DNA of 64,000 nucleotides from Variovorax sp037204085 (GTDB taxonomy: Bacteria; Pseudomonadota; Gammaproteobacteria; Burkholderiales; Burkholderiaceae_C), in NCBI RefSeq assembly GCF_037204085.1, contig NZ_JBBCBW010000007.1, positions 1 through 64,000 on the forward strand, written 5' to 3'. Below the pieces are notes generated by a model, which did no database searches, was not told the DNA's origin, and saw only the letters and a program-made list of their open reading frames with translations. Shown piece after piece: positions 25,910-34,723 of this stretch (within the stretch, counting starts at the first letter, position 1; each line of letters begins with the position of its first letter). A program made the translations under genes and the position numbers.

Positions 25910-26451
25910 TGCGCCACCTTGCCGTGTGCGGACACTTCGAGCACTTGCTCTTCGGATTCCATGACCTGAATCAGCTCCTGCTCAGGGACTCTTCCGCGGA
26001 ACAGCCGCCACAGCTTTTCGATATTGAAGATGCCCATGACCACGGCAACCACGTAGCCGATGCCGTAGATCCAGATCATCGAGATGCCGACCACCGGCGA
26101 AATATTGGTGACCTGCAGCTCGTGCATTTCGTAAGTGCCCATGAGAAACAGCACGTTGCAAAACAGCATGAGCGACTGGCTCATGAAGAAGCAGAACTTC
26201 TTGCCACCGAGCGGTAGCCGCTTGATGAGCGTGTCGACACCCAGGTGCGCGCCTTCGCGCATTGCCACCATGGCACCGATGTAGGTGAGCCAGATGAAGC
26301 AGTAGCGCGACATTTCGTCGGACACGGAAATGCCCGAGTTGAAGCCGTAGCGCAGCACCACGTTGCCGAACACCATGACGACCATGGCCACCATGCATAC
26401 CACTACCAGGAATTCCAGCACGCGGAAGAACCCGTCGATCACTCTATTCAT
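25906..26451 (-). CDS. dctQ: TRAP transporter small permease DctQ
   Basis: A 181-residue membrane protein with four helices, the small permease subunit. The family pattern is visible in VFGNVVLRYGFNSGISVSDE, RYCFIWLTYIGAMVAMREGA and HLGVDTLIKRLP. I start at ATG 26451 (MNRVIDGFFRVLEFLVVV), where the first helix begins. It lies 47 bp downstream of the GntR regulator gene and overlaps DctM by 4 bp. Confidence 0.93.
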   Translation of the reverse strand: MNRVIDGFFRVLEFLVVVCMVAMVVMVFGNVVLRYGFNSGISVSDEMSRYCFIWLTYIGAMVAMREGAHLGVDTLIKRLPLGGKKFCFFMSQSLMLFCNVLFLMGTYEMHELQVTNISPVVGISMIWIYGIGYVVAVVMGIFNIEKLWRLFRGRVPEQELIQVMESEEQVLEVSAHGKVAQ

Positions 26452-26498
26452 AAACCATCTCCTGTCGCTTTTGCTGTTGTTATGAAATCTGCCGCACG

Positions 26499-27248
26499 TC
26501 AAAGCGGAAACGCCTTGAGCCTGGTGGCCGGGCGGCTGATGCGCGGAAGCTTCTTGCGCGAGGCGAGCACCTGCTCGATGTCGTGGCGGGCACCGTCGAT
26601 CAGCACCAGCACTGCTTTTTCGGCCCGTACGGAGTCTCGCGCAATCACGGCGTCGAGCACCGCGCGATGCAACGGCAGCGAGCTGGCGGGACCGTTCTTG
26701 CGGCTGGTCGATATTTCGAAGCTCGTGCGCAGCAGCGCACCCAGCGCGCGACTCATCTGCACCAGCATGCGGTTGTGGCTGGAACGGATGAGCCCCTGAT
26801 GAAAACGCAGGTCGGGCGTGATGTAGTCGCCACCGAATTCGATGGCGCGCTTCATGCCCGCATAGGCGTCTTCCATGTCGGCAATGTCTTCGGCCGTGGC
26901 GCGCGCAGCTGCCAGCCCGACGGCCGCAGGCTCGACCACGCGGCGCAGGTCCTGCAGGTCGCGCAGGAACTCGGCCGACAAGCCTGCTTCGGTCTGCCAG
27001 ACGATCACATCGGCGTCGAACCAGTTCCACTGGTCCGCCGGCTGCACGCGCGTGCCCACCTTGGGTCCGCTGGTGACCAAGCCCTTTGCAATCAGCGACT
27101 TGATCGACTCGCGAATGACGGTGCGGCTGACGCCGAGCTCCTCGCACAGAAGCGGTTCCGGCGGGATCGACGCGCCAGGCGCATAACGGCCGGCGACGAT
27201 GTCGCTTCCGATGCGGTCGACGGTATTGCCGTGAACGTTCTTGATCAT
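26499..27248 (-). CDS. FadR/GntR family transcriptional regulator of the sugar-acid locus
   Basis: A 249-residue regulator. Residues about 8-75 form the winged helix (IVAGRYAPGASIPPEPLLCEEL, then VSRTVIRESIKSLIAKGLV, and TSGPKVGTRVQP). The FCD domain follows (LRDLQDLRRVVEPAAVGLAA, then DLRFHQGLIRSSHNRML and PLHRAVLDAVIARD), with His residues in metal-ligand positions. The WFDADVIVW segment between the domains is common in regulators of aldonate and uronate use. It heads the TRAP operon and is divergent from the IlvD/Edd dehydratase. The palindrome at 27375-27384 between them is its likely operator, probably released by a sugar acid or its keto-deoxy product. Confidence 0.9.
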   Translation of the reverse strand: MIKNVHGNTVDRIGSDIVAGRYAPGASIPPEPLLCEELGVSRTVIRESIKSLIAKGLVTSGPKVGTRVQPADQWNWFDADVIVWQTEAGLSAEFLRDLQDLRRVVEPAAVGLAAARATAEDIADMEDAYAGMKRAIEFGGDYITPDLRFHQGLIRSSHNRMLVQMSRALGALLRTSFEISTSRKNGPASSLPLHRAVLDAVIARDSVRAEKAVLVLIDGARHDIEQVLASRKKLPRISRPATRLKAFPL

Positions 27249-27374
27249 GCGTGCCTGTTGATTGCTTGTCTGTCTGTTGTTGTGTTTCCCGGCTCTCGCT
27301 TCTTGCCGGTTCAGGAGCCTGGGACGCCGCCAGCCACTCGAAAACCCTGAACGCCGTGACAGCGTCTCACGCTT

Positions 27375-27384
27375 ATCATATGAT
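27375..27384. promoter_or_regulatory. Palindromic candidate GntR operator
   Basis: ATCATATGAT is a perfect 10-bp palindrome in an AT-rich patch of the 205-bp divergent region between the GntR gene and the dehydratase gene. Position and symmetry fit an operator serving both promoters. Assignment is inferred. Confidence 0.55.
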
Positions 27385-27453
27385 GATTGAAAACGCATTT
27401 CGGCAGGAAAAACCCTGACCTGTCGGCACACTTCCAGTTACCGGAGACAAGCG

Positions 27454-29193
27454 ATGACCACCCCGCCGAAGAAGAAAAATCCCGAAGACCTGCGCAGCCA
27501 GCAATGGTTCGGCCGCAATGACCGCGACGGCTTCATCTACCGAAGCTGGATGAAGGGCAAGGGCGTGCCGCACGACCAGTTCGACGGGCGTCCGGTCATC
27601 GGCATTTGCAACACCTTCAGCGAACTCACGCCGTGCAATTCGCACTTCCGCACGCTTGCCGAGCAAGTGAAGATCGGCGTGTACGAAGCGGGCGGCTTTC
27701 CGGTGGAGTTTCCGGTCATGTCGCTCGGCGAAACGCTGCTACGCCCCACCGCCATGCTGTACCGCAACCTTGCGAGCATGGACGTGGAAGAAAGCATTCG
27801 CGGCAACCCGCTCGACGGCGTGGTGCTGCTCATGGGCTGCGACAAGACCACGCCCGCGCTCATGATGGGCGCGGCCAGCGTCGACCTGCCGACCATCGGC
27901 GTTTCGGGCGGCCCCATGCTCTCCGGCAAATGGCGCGGCCAGGAGCTGGGCTCGGGCACCGGCGTGTGGCAGATGAGCGAGCAGGTGCGCGCCGGCACGC
28001 TCAAGCTCAAAGACTTCTTCGAGGCCGAAAGCTGCATGCACCGCAGCCACGGCCACTGCATGACCATGGGCACCGCAAGCACCATGGCCTGCATGGTCGA
28101 GTCGCTCGGCATTGGCCTGCCGGGCAATGCGGCATACCCCGCAGTCGACGGCCGCCGCAACGTGCTGGCACGCATGGCCGGCCGCCGCATCGTCGACATG
28201 GTGCATGAAGACCTCAACATGTCGAAGATCCTCACGCGCCAGGCCATCGAGAACGCCATCAAGGTCAATGCGGCCATCGGCGGCTCGACCAACCTGGTGA
28301 TTCACCTGCTGGCCATTGCGGGCCGCATCGGCGTCGATCTTTCGCTCGACGACTTCGACAGGCTGGCCTCCGAGCTGCCATGCCTGGTCGACCTGCAACC
28401 TTCGGGCCGCTTTCTCATGGAAGACTTCTGCTACGCGGGCGGCCTGCCGGTGGTCATCAAGGAAATTGCGGAGCACCTGCACAAGGACGCCATCACCGCC
28501 AACGGCCAGACGCTGTGGGACAACGTGAAGGACGCCGAAAACTACAACCCGCAGGTGATCCGCCCGCTGGCAGAGCCCTTCAAGGACAAGGCCGGCATCT
28601 GCGTGCTGCGCGGCAACCTCGCGCCCAACGGCGCCATCATCAAGCCGAGCGCTGCCACGCCCGAACTGCTGGTGCACAAGGGCCGCGCGGTGGTGTTCGA
28701 AAACGCCGACGACCTGCACAAGCGCATCGACGACGAGAACCTGGACATCGACGAGCACTGCGTCATGGTGCTGAAGAACTGCGGCCCGCGCGGCTACCCC
28801 GGCATGGCCGAGTCGGGCAACATGCCGCTGCCGCCCAAGGTGCTGCGCAAGGGCATCACCGACATGGTCCGCATCAGCGATGCGCGCATGAGCGGCACGG
28901 CCTATGGCACGGTGGTTCTGCACACCTCGCCTGAAGCCGCGGCGGGCGGCCCGCTCGCGCTGGTGCAGGACGGCGACATCGTCGAACTCGACGTGCCCAA
29001 CCGCAAGCTGCACCTGCATGTGAGTGACGAGGAACTGGCCAAGCGGCTCGAAAAATGGGTCGCACCCAAAGCGCCGCTCGATTCGGGCTACTGGAAGCTC
29101 TATGTCGATACGGTGCTGCAGGCCGACCAGGGGGCCGACCTGGCCTTCCTGCGTGGCCGCCGCGGAAGCTTTGTGCCGCGCGACAATCACTAG
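27454..29193 (+). CDS. IlvD/Edd family dehydratase, probable L-arabinonate/D-galactonate type
   Basis: A 579-residue Fe-S dehydratase that removes water from an aldonate to give a 2-keto-3-deoxy acid. Cluster-ligand cysteines appear at C61 (TPCNSH), C129 (GCDKTTP) and C202 (HGHCMTMG). The active-site serine segment is ISDARMSGTAYGTVVLHTSPEA. This ending and the length match L-arabinonate dehydratases of rhizobial type, which are known to accept D-galactonate and D-fuconate as well. Leucine biosynthetic IlvD is less likely because the gene leads directly into KDGal kinase and KDPGal aldolase genes. A GGAG box precedes ATG 27454. Confidence 0.87.
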   Translation: MTTPPKKKNPEDLRSQQWFGRNDRDGFIYRSWMKGKGVPHDQFDGRPVIGICNTFSELTPCNSHFRTLAEQVKIGVYEAGGFPVEFPVMSLGETLLRPTAMLYRNLASMDVEESIRGNPLDGVVLLMGCDKTTPALMMGAASVDLPTIGVSGGPMLSGKWRGQELGSGTGVWQMSEQVRAGTLKLKDFFEAESCMHRSHGHCMTMGTASTMACMVESLGIGLPGNAAYPAVDGRRNVLARMAGRRIVDMVHEDLNMSKILTRQAIENAIKVNAAIGGSTNLVIHLLAIAGRIGVDLSLDDFDRLASELPCLVDLQPSGRFLMEDFCYAGGLPVVIKEIAEHLHKDAITANGQTLWDNVKDAENYNPQVIRPLAEPFKDKAGICVLRGNLAPNGAIIKPSAATPELLVHKGRAVVFENADDLHKRIDDENLDIDEHCVMVLKNCGPRGYPGMAESGNMPLPPKVLRKGITDMVRISDARMSGTAYGTVVLHTSPEAAAGGPLALVQDGDIVELDVPNRKLHLHVSDEELAKRLEKWVAPKAPLDSGYWKLYVDTVLQADQGADLAFLRGRRGSFVPRDNH

Positions 29194-29194
29194 G

Positions 29195-30103
29195 ATGACA
29201 AAACTCGTAGCCATCGACTGGGGCACGAGCTCCTTGCGCGGCGCATTGCTCGACGCGGGTGGCAATGTGCTTGAAGAGCGCAGCGACACGCGCGGCATTC
29301 TCAAGGTGCCGGCGGGCGGCTTTCCCGCAGTATTCGATGAGCTGTTCGGCGACTGGATGCAGCCCGAAGGCACGCGCTGCCTGATCTCCGGCATGGCCGG
29401 CAGCAAGCAGGGCTGGGTCGAGGCGCCGTATTGCGCCTGCCCCGCGGGCCGCGTCGAAGTGGGCCGCAAGATCATCGACATCGACGCGCGGCCGGGTTCA
29501 CGCATTGCCATCGTGCCGGGCCTGAGCGACGAGCATGACGGCGTTCCCGATGTCATGCGCGGCGAAGAAGTGCAGATCTTCGGCGCCATGGCATTGATGG
29601 ATGTGGACGAAGGCGTGTTCGTATTGCCGGGCACCCATAACAAATGGGCCACGGTCAAGAAAGGCCGCGTCACGGGCTTTCGCACCTTCATGACCGGTGA
29701 GTTCTATGCGCTGCTGAGCCAGCATTCGATTCTTGCGCGCACGCTCGATGCCGATGCACCGCTCGACGAGGCCGCTTTCGTGCAAGGCGTTACCCGCGCC
29801 GACAACGGCCAGGGCCTGCTGCACAACGCCTTCGGCGCGCGCACGCTGGCACTTTTCGAACGCATGCCCACGCAGGAGCTTGCGAGCTATCTCTCGGGCC
29901 TGTTGATCGGCGAAGAACTGCGCACCCAATCGCTGCATGCCTTCGGCGAAGTGGTGCTGATCGGCTCCCCTGCGCTGACGCAGCGCTACACGCTTGCGCT
30001 GAGCGCTACCGGCACCGCCACCCGCACGCTCGGCGCCGAAGCCACCTGGGCCGGGCTGCACGCGCTGTCCGGTTTTCTCGACGCAGACAGAACACCCTCA
30101 TGA
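29195..30103 (+). CDS. dgoK: 2-dehydro-3-deoxygalactonokinase
   Basis: A 302-residue sugar-acid kinase of the DgoK family, phosphorylating 2-keto-3-deoxygalactonate at C6 with ATP. The N-terminus VAIDWGTSSLRGALLD is the phosphate-1 motif of the actin-like fold. RCLISGMAGSKQGWVEAPY and FVLPGTHNKWATVKKGRVTGF, FMTGEFYALLSQHSIL are strongly DgoK-like. It starts one base after the dehydratase stop and overlaps the aldolase start by 4 bp, so the three steps of the pathway are translated together. A small part of the upstream frame is shadow sequence. Confidence 0.93.
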   Translation: MTKLVAIDWGTSSLRGALLDAGGNVLEERSDTRGILKVPAGGFPAVFDELFGDWMQPEGTRCLISGMAGSKQGWVEAPYCACPAGRVEVGRKIIDIDARPGSRIAIVPGLSDEHDGVPDVMRGEEVQIFGAMALMDVDEGVFVLPGTHNKWATVKKGRVTGFRTFMTGEFYALLSQHSILARTLDADAPLDEAAFVQGVTRADNGQGLLHNAFGARTLALFERMPTQELASYLSGLLIGEELRTQSLHAFGEVVLIGSPALTQRYTLALSATGTATRTLGAEATWAGLHALSGFLDADRTPS

Positions 30104-30741
30104 CGACTCCCCAAGAAAAATTCGATGCCGCGATGCGCGAGCTGCCGCTGGTCGCCATCTTGCGCGGGCTCACACCGCCCGAGGCCGCCGACGTGGGCGA
30201 CGCCATCGTCGAGTCGGGCTTCCGGCTGCTCGAAGTGCCGCTCAATTCACCCAAGCCCTATGCCAGCATCACGCTGATGCGCACGCGCTTTCCGCAGGCA
30301 CTGGTGGGCGCCGGCACGGTGCTCGATGCGCAGCAGGTGCGCTATGTGCATTCGGCCGGCGGCGAGCTGATCGTGTCGCCCAACTTCAACGCCGAAGTCA
30401 TTGCCGAAGCCGTGCGGCTCGGCATGGTCTGCCTGCCGGGCGTGATGACGCCGACCGAAGCCTTCGGCGCGCTGGCCGCGGGCGCCACCGGGCTCAAGCT
30501 CTTTCCGGCCGAACTGGCATCGCCCGCAGTGGTGAAGGCGCTGCTTGCGGTGTTGCCCGCCGGCACGCCACTGATGCCCGTGGGCGGCATCACGCCGGCC
30601 AACATGGCCGAGTGGCGTGCGGCTGGCGCGTCCGGCTTCGGCATCGGCTCCGCGCTCTACAAGCCGGGCAAGCAGGCCTCGGCAGTGCGTGCCGACGCCG
30701 AGAGATTCGTTGCGGCCTATACGGGCGCAATCCGCGCCTGA
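30100..30741 (+). CDS. dgoA: 2-dehydro-3-deoxy-6-phosphogalactonate aldolase
   Basis: A 213-residue class I aldolase cleaving KDPGal to pyruvate and glyceraldehyde 3-phosphate. It has the KDPG-aldolase barrel: LVAILRGLTPPEAADVGDAI, LLEVPLNSP (general base Glu), LVGAGTVLDAQQV, ELIVSPNFNAEVI, and GLKLFPAELASP, whose Lys forms the Schiff base. The PVGGITPANMAEW segment binds phosphate. Its pairing with DgoK separates it from the Eda-type aldolase at 44736-45380, which sits with edd. Confidence 0.92.
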   Translation: MTTPQEKFDAAMRELPLVAILRGLTPPEAADVGDAIVESGFRLLEVPLNSPKPYASITLMRTRFPQALVGAGTVLDAQQVRYVHSAGGELIVSPNFNAEVIAEAVRLGMVCLPGVMTPTEAFGALAAGATGLKLFPAELASPAVVKALLAVLPAGTPLMPVGGITPANMAEWRAAGASGFGIGSALYKPGKQASAVRADAERFVAAYTGAIRA

Positions 30742-30787
30742 GCGCATTTTTTTTCACTTCCATCCACACATCCACGAGGCCCCGTCG

Positions 30788-31525
30788 ATGTCCGCAGATT
30801 CAGACTACGCCAGCCCCGCCGTGCGCAAGTTGCGCGAAGACCTTGCGCTTGCATTGCGCGCAGCCGCACACCACGGCCTGTCCGAAGGGGTCTGCAACCA
30901 TTTCAGCGTGATGCTTCCGGGCGCGCAAGACCGCTACCTGATCAACCCTCGCGGCCTGCACTGGAGCGAGATCGGGCCCGACGACATCGTGCTGATCGAC
31001 GTGCACGGCGAAGTGCTCGCCGGGCGTCACCGGGTCGAACCAACTGCCCTCTTCATTCACGGTGCGGTGCACCGGATCACCGGCCATGCAGTGGTGCTGC
31101 ACTGCCACATGCCCTACGCCACGGCGCTCACGCTCACGGCCGATCGCGCGCTCGACCCCACGCTGAGCCAGAACGCGATGCGCTACATGAACCGCATCGC
31201 GATCGACGCGGTGTACAACGGGCTGGCGCTAGACGATGCCGAAGGCGAGCGCATCGCGCGCGCCATGGCGGGAAAAGACGTGGCCTTTCTCGCGAACCAC
31301 GGCGTCGTCGTGGCGGGCGCCACCATTGCGCACGCCTATGACGACCTCTACTACCTCGAACGCGCAAGCCTGCACCAGGTGATTGCGCAATCGACCGGGC
31401 GCCCGCTGGTTCCCGTGGATGCCAAGATGGCCTCGCTTGCCGCGGCGCAGATACAGGGCGAACGCGAGCAGTCCGACCTGTTCTTCGAGGCGCTCCGGCG
31501 AATGCTGCCTCCGCCACACGGCTGA
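30788..31525 (+). CDS. Class II aldolase/adducin family protein
   Basis: A 245-residue class II aldolase-fold protein, the family of fuculose-phosphate and ribulose-phosphate aldolases/epimerases. Zn-ligand histidines are visible in VVLHCHMPYATALT and LANHGVVVAG. The acidic residue that usually precedes the His pair is shifted: the region reads RVEPTALFIHGAVHR, as in the adducin-like subgroup whose substrates are mostly unknown. I start at ATG 30788. It is 46 bp after the KDPGal aldolase and likely in the same operon, where it might act on a side product or a different sugar acid. Confidence 0.85.
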   Translation: MSADSDYASPAVRKLREDLALALRAAAHHGLSEGVCNHFSVMLPGAQDRYLINPRGLHWSEIGPDDIVLIDVHGEVLAGRHRVEPTALFIHGAVHRITGHAVVLHCHMPYATALTLTADRALDPTLSQNAMRYMNRIAIDAVYNGLALDDAEGERIARAMAGKDVAFLANHGVVVAGATIAHAYDDLYYLERASLHQVIAQSTGRPLVPVDAKMASLAAAQIQGEREQSDLFFEALRRMLPPPHG

Positions 31526-31683
31526 CGTCCGTTCGGCCGGTTACGGCCACGGCACAGGGCGCCTAGGATGGCGGAACGGTTGCGCAGCGGCTTACAGCTC
31601 TTTATCGGATTTCGCGCGAGCCTTACACAGCGTTCACATGGGAGCACGACGATAGGGCTTCCAACCACTCCATTGGAGTTGCC
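31526..31683. other. Intergenic region upstream of the small secreted protein
   Basis: 158 bp with no gene. A GGAG box about 7 bp before ATG 31684 is clear; no convincing promoter hexamers are visible. Confidence 0.4.
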
Positions 31684-32007
31684 ATGAAAAAGCTCATCTT
31701 CGCAATCAGCGCCGCTGCCCTGCTCTCGCTGACCGCCCTCAGCGCTCCGGCCCAAGCCCAGACCGGCGGCCGCTTCATCCAGGCACAGGTGTATATGGTG
31801 CCCGCACCACCGCCGCCGCGCCATCACTACTACGCTCCGCCGCCCCCGCGGCCCTATTACGGTCCGGGCTACCACCATGGCCACGACCGCTACGAGCACC
31901 GCCGGCATCGCCATTGGGAAGAGCGCCGCTACGGCCGCAGGGACTACGACGGCGACGGCGTTCCCAATCGCTACGACCGCCGGCCCGAGAACCCCTACCG
32001 CTACTGA
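31684..32007 (+). CDS. Small exported Pro/Tyr/His-rich protein with a calcium-binding-like motif
   Basis: A 107-residue exported protein. The signal peptide ends at AQA-Q (about residue 26). The mature part is rich in Pro, Tyr, His and Arg (PPPPRHHYYAPPPPRPYY, then HHGHDRYEHRRHRHWEERR). Its C-terminus DYDGDGVPNRYDRRPENPYR resembles thrombospondin type 3 repeats, where spaced Asp residues bind calcium. Its role is unknown; metal or surface binding is a guess from composition. Confidence 0.8.
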   Translation: MKKLIFAISAAALLSLTALSAPAQAQTGGRFIQAQVYMVPAPPPPRHHYYAPPPPRPYYGPGYHHGHDRYEHRRHRHWEERRYGRRDYDGDGVPNRYDRRPENPYRY

Positions 32008-32043
32008 TTTCGCGCGCTAGGCCTGGCCTTGGCGCAAGCCGGC

Positions 32044-33453
32044 TCAGGCTTGCGCCGCCACCCGCCGCAGCAGATTTGTGGGCGTGCGCGGCCAGCCGAC
32101 ACGGCCGAACCACGCGCCGCCCGCAATTGCCGACGCGATGACGATGCCGTACACCACCAGCGCCACGCCTTGCGCGGCGAACACGCCGGTCAGCCCGCCG
32201 CCCCAGCGCAGCGCCAGCCACCCGCCGATGCCGGCCACGGCCAGCCGCGCGATGTTGCCGAGCACAGGCCACAGCAGGCGCCCCGCCCCCTGCGAGGCAA
32301 AGTACAGCACCAGGCCGACGCCGAAGAAGCCGTAGAGCGGCCCCACCACGCGCAAGTAGTGCGCGCCGGTTTCGAGCATGGCAGGGTCATTGCCGAACAG
32401 CAGCAGCCAGGGGCGCGGAAACAGCGCCGCGGCGAGGCCGATGGTTTCGGTCAGCGCAAAAGCCAGAGCGGCACCGGCCCATGTGGCGCGCAACGCGCGC
32501 TCGCGCTGCCCGGCACCCATGCAGGTGCCGACCATCGCGACCAGCGGCGCGCCAAGGCCGAACACCAGCGGCACCAGCAGGTATTCGAGCCGCGATGCGG
32601 TTCCGTAGCCTGCCAGTGCGCCTGAACCGAAATGGCCGGTCAGTGCAGTGGCAATGCCGATCGACAGATTGGTTGCCACCGTGGACACCGCACCCACGAG
32701 CCCGATGCCCAGGATGTTGCGGAACAGCGGCCAGCGCAGCTTCAGCGCGGCAAGCGTCGGGCGCAGCAGGCTGCGCGGCGAGCGCAGGTAGACGATGAGC
32801 GCCACCGAGCCCAGCAGGTAGTACAGCAGCAGCGCCATTGCGCCGCCCGCAATGCCCATGCCCGGCAGCGGACCCCAGCCGAAGATCAGCAACGGCGATG
32901 CAGGAATGAGAAACGCAACGCCAGCCACCGTCACGTTCGCCGGCACCGCCATGTTGCCGGTGCCGCGGATGATGGCCGACAGCGAGTTGAAGAGCCACAC
33001 CAGCACCGCGCCCGCAAATACCCAGTTCGAGTACGTCAACGCCGCCTCCAGTGCGGCGCCGGTGCCGCCCATGATCCCGTAGAGCCAGCGCCCGCCGGCC
33101 AGCAGCGCGAGCGAGAAGAGCAAGCCGAAGCCGATGGCGATGACCACCGCGTGCCACACCAGCGCGTCGGCATCATCACGGCGGCGCGCGCCCAGAGCGC
33201 GTGCAATGGACGAGGCAATGCCGCCGCCCATCGCGCCGCTCGACGTCATCTGCATCAGCATGACGATGGGAAACACCAGCGCCATGCCCGCAAGCGCATC
33301 GGTGCCCAGCTTGCCAACGAAGTAGGTTTCGATGAGCCCGACGGAAGCCTGCGCCACCATCACGAGCACATTGGGCGCGGCCAGCCGCAGCAGCGTCGGC
33401 ACGATGGGCGCTTCGAGCAGCCGCCGCGTGCGCGGATCGAGTTCCTGGCTCAT
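32044..33453 (-). CDS. MATE family efflux transporter
   Basis: A 469-residue inner-membrane antiporter with about 12 helices, exporting drugs or metabolites in exchange for Na+ or H+. The first half has LVMVAQASVGLIETYFVGKLGTDALAG and the MSSGAMGGGIASSIARALGA style motif, repeated in the second half as FGLGAPLVAMVGTCMGAGQ, the internal duplication typical of MATE. It lies 34 bp downstream of the MFS gene on the same strand and may belong to the MarR-controlled unit. Confidence 0.92.
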   Translation of the reverse strand: MSQELDPRTRRLLEAPIVPTLLRLAAPNVLVMVAQASVGLIETYFVGKLGTDALAGMALVFPIVMLMQMTSSGAMGGGIASSIARALGARRRDDADALVWHAVVIAIGFGLLFSLALLAGGRWLYGIMGGTGAALEAALTYSNWVFAGAVLVWLFNSLSAIIRGTGNMAVPANVTVAGVAFLIPASPLLIFGWGPLPGMGIAGGAMALLLYYLLGSVALIVYLRSPRSLLRPTLAALKLRWPLFRNILGIGLVGAVSTVATNLSIGIATALTGHFGSGALAGYGTASRLEYLLVPLVFGLGAPLVAMVGTCMGAGQRERALRATWAGAALAFALTETIGLAAALFPRPWLLLFGNDPAMLETGAHYLRVVGPLYGFFGVGLVLYFASQGAGRLLWPVLGNIARLAVAGIGGWLALRWGGGLTGVFAAQGVALVVYGIVIASAIAGGAWFGRVGWPRTPTNLLRRVAAQA

Positions 33454-33487
33454 TCATCGCCCCCTGTGCTTTGCACGCGGTGCGCGT

Positions 33488-34723
33488 TCATGCCGCCGCC
33501 AGCTTCGAACGCACGAGCCGCGCTTCGCGGATCGGCAGGTGCACCAGCGCGGCGCCGGCGGCAAGCGCGATGTCGATGTACCAGACGATGTCGTAGTTGC
33601 CCGTGGCCTGGAACACGTAGCCGCCCAGGAACGCGCCCAGGAAGCCGCCGACCTGGTGCGCCAGCATCACGATGCCGAACAGCATTGCCATGTTGGCCGG
33701 CCCGAACATCTTGGCGACGAGGCCGGCGGTCGGCGGCACGGTCGACAGGAAGGTCACACCCATCACGGCGGCAAACACCAGCATGACCGCGGTCGTTTTC
33801 GGCGCCAGCAGAAACACCAGCACGGCGATGCCGCGCGTGGCATAGACCAGCGACAGCAGCGACTTCATGCGCCAGCGCCCCACGGCCCAGCCCATGGCAA
33901 GGCTGCCGACGATGTTGAAGAGTCCGATCATCGCGAGCGCCCAGCCGCCGACTTCGGCCGGCAGCCCGCAGGCCGCAACGACGCCGGGCAGGTGCGTGGC
34001 CAGGAAGGCAACGTGAAAGCCGCAGACCAGGAAGCCCAGGCTCAGGTAGCGGTAGCTGGGCGTCGCGAGCGCCTGGCCGATGGCCTGGCGCGCACTCAGC
34101 GGCTTGGTGCCCGATGCGGCCGCCGAGGCCGCGGCCATTGCGTTCGAATTGCCCTTGAGCACCCATGCGGCCGGCAGCGCCAGCAGCACCAGCACGCCGA
34201 GCCACTGCATGGCGCCGGCCCAGCCCACGGCGGCCGTCAGGCCGACGGCAATCGGTGCCATCGCGAACTGTCCGAAGGAGCCGCCGGCATTCACCATGCC
34301 GGTGGCCAGGCCGCGCTTGTTTGGCGGCACCAGGCGCGTGGTCGCGGCCATCAGCACCGAAGGGCCTGCCATGCCGGCGCCACCGGCCGCAAGCACGCCA
34401 ATGGCGAAGATCAGGCCAGCCGTGCTCGTCATGAGCGGCGTGATGAGCGTGCCGATGGCCACCATCAGCACGCCGATGAACACCACGCGCCCGGTGCCGA
34501 TGCGGTCGGCCACGGCGCCCGCGAAGGGCTGCGTGAGTCCCCACCAGAGCTGCCCGAAGGCGAACGCAAGGCTGATGCTGCCGATGCCGAGCGCGGTCGA
34601 GGTGTTGAGTGCCGAGAGAAACAGCCCCATCGTCTGACGCACGCCCATCGTGAGCGCGAAAGCGCCCGCGGCCGCCAGCAGCACGAGCCAGAGCGCATGG
34701 CGCCGTACAGAGGTTTCATTCAT
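33488..34723 (-). CDS. MFS transporter
   Basis: A 411-residue major facilitator with 12 helices. It begins ALWLVLLAAAGAFALTMGVRQTMGLF, and the loop after helix two has GAVADRIGTGRVV, the MFS motif A analogue. The middle loop around NSNAMAAASAAASGTKPLS separates the two halves. The substrate is unknown; the start resembles the oxalate/formate and monocarboxylate branch. Its ATG 34723 overlaps the stop of the MarR gene by 8 bp, so it is translationally coupled to that regulator. Confidence 0.92.
   Translation of the reverse strand: MNETSVRRHALWLVLLAAAGAFALTMGVRQTMGLFLSALNTSTALGIGSISLAFAFGQLWWGLTQPFAGAVADRIGTGRVVFIGVLMVAIGTLITPLMTSTAGLIFAIGVLAAGGAGMAGPSVLMAATTRLVPPNKRGLATGMVNAGGSFGQFAMAPIAVGLTAAVGWAGAMQWLGVLVLLALPAAWVLKGNSNAMAAASAAASGTKPLSARQAIGQALATPSYRYLSLGFLVCGFHVAFLATHLPGVVAACGLPAEVGGWALAMIGLFNIVGSLAMGWAVGRWRMKSLLSLVYATRGIAVLVFLLAPKTTAVMLVFAAVMGVTFLSTVPPTAGLVAKMFGPANMAMLFGIVMLAHQVGGFLGAFLGGYVFQATGNYDIVWYIDIALAAGAALVHLPIREARLVRSKLAAA

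Noticed and set aside
27454..29193. Reading the IlvD/Edd enzyme as dihydroxy-acid dehydratase (ilvD) for branched-chain amino acids
   Set aside because: Its C-terminal segment and gene context (dgoK, dgoA, TRAP, GntR) point to an aldonate dehydratase.
27739..29691. Long antisense frame over the IlvD/Edd and dgoK genes (650 codons)
   Set aside because: It lies opposite two strongly supported enzymes and shows only complement-type composition.
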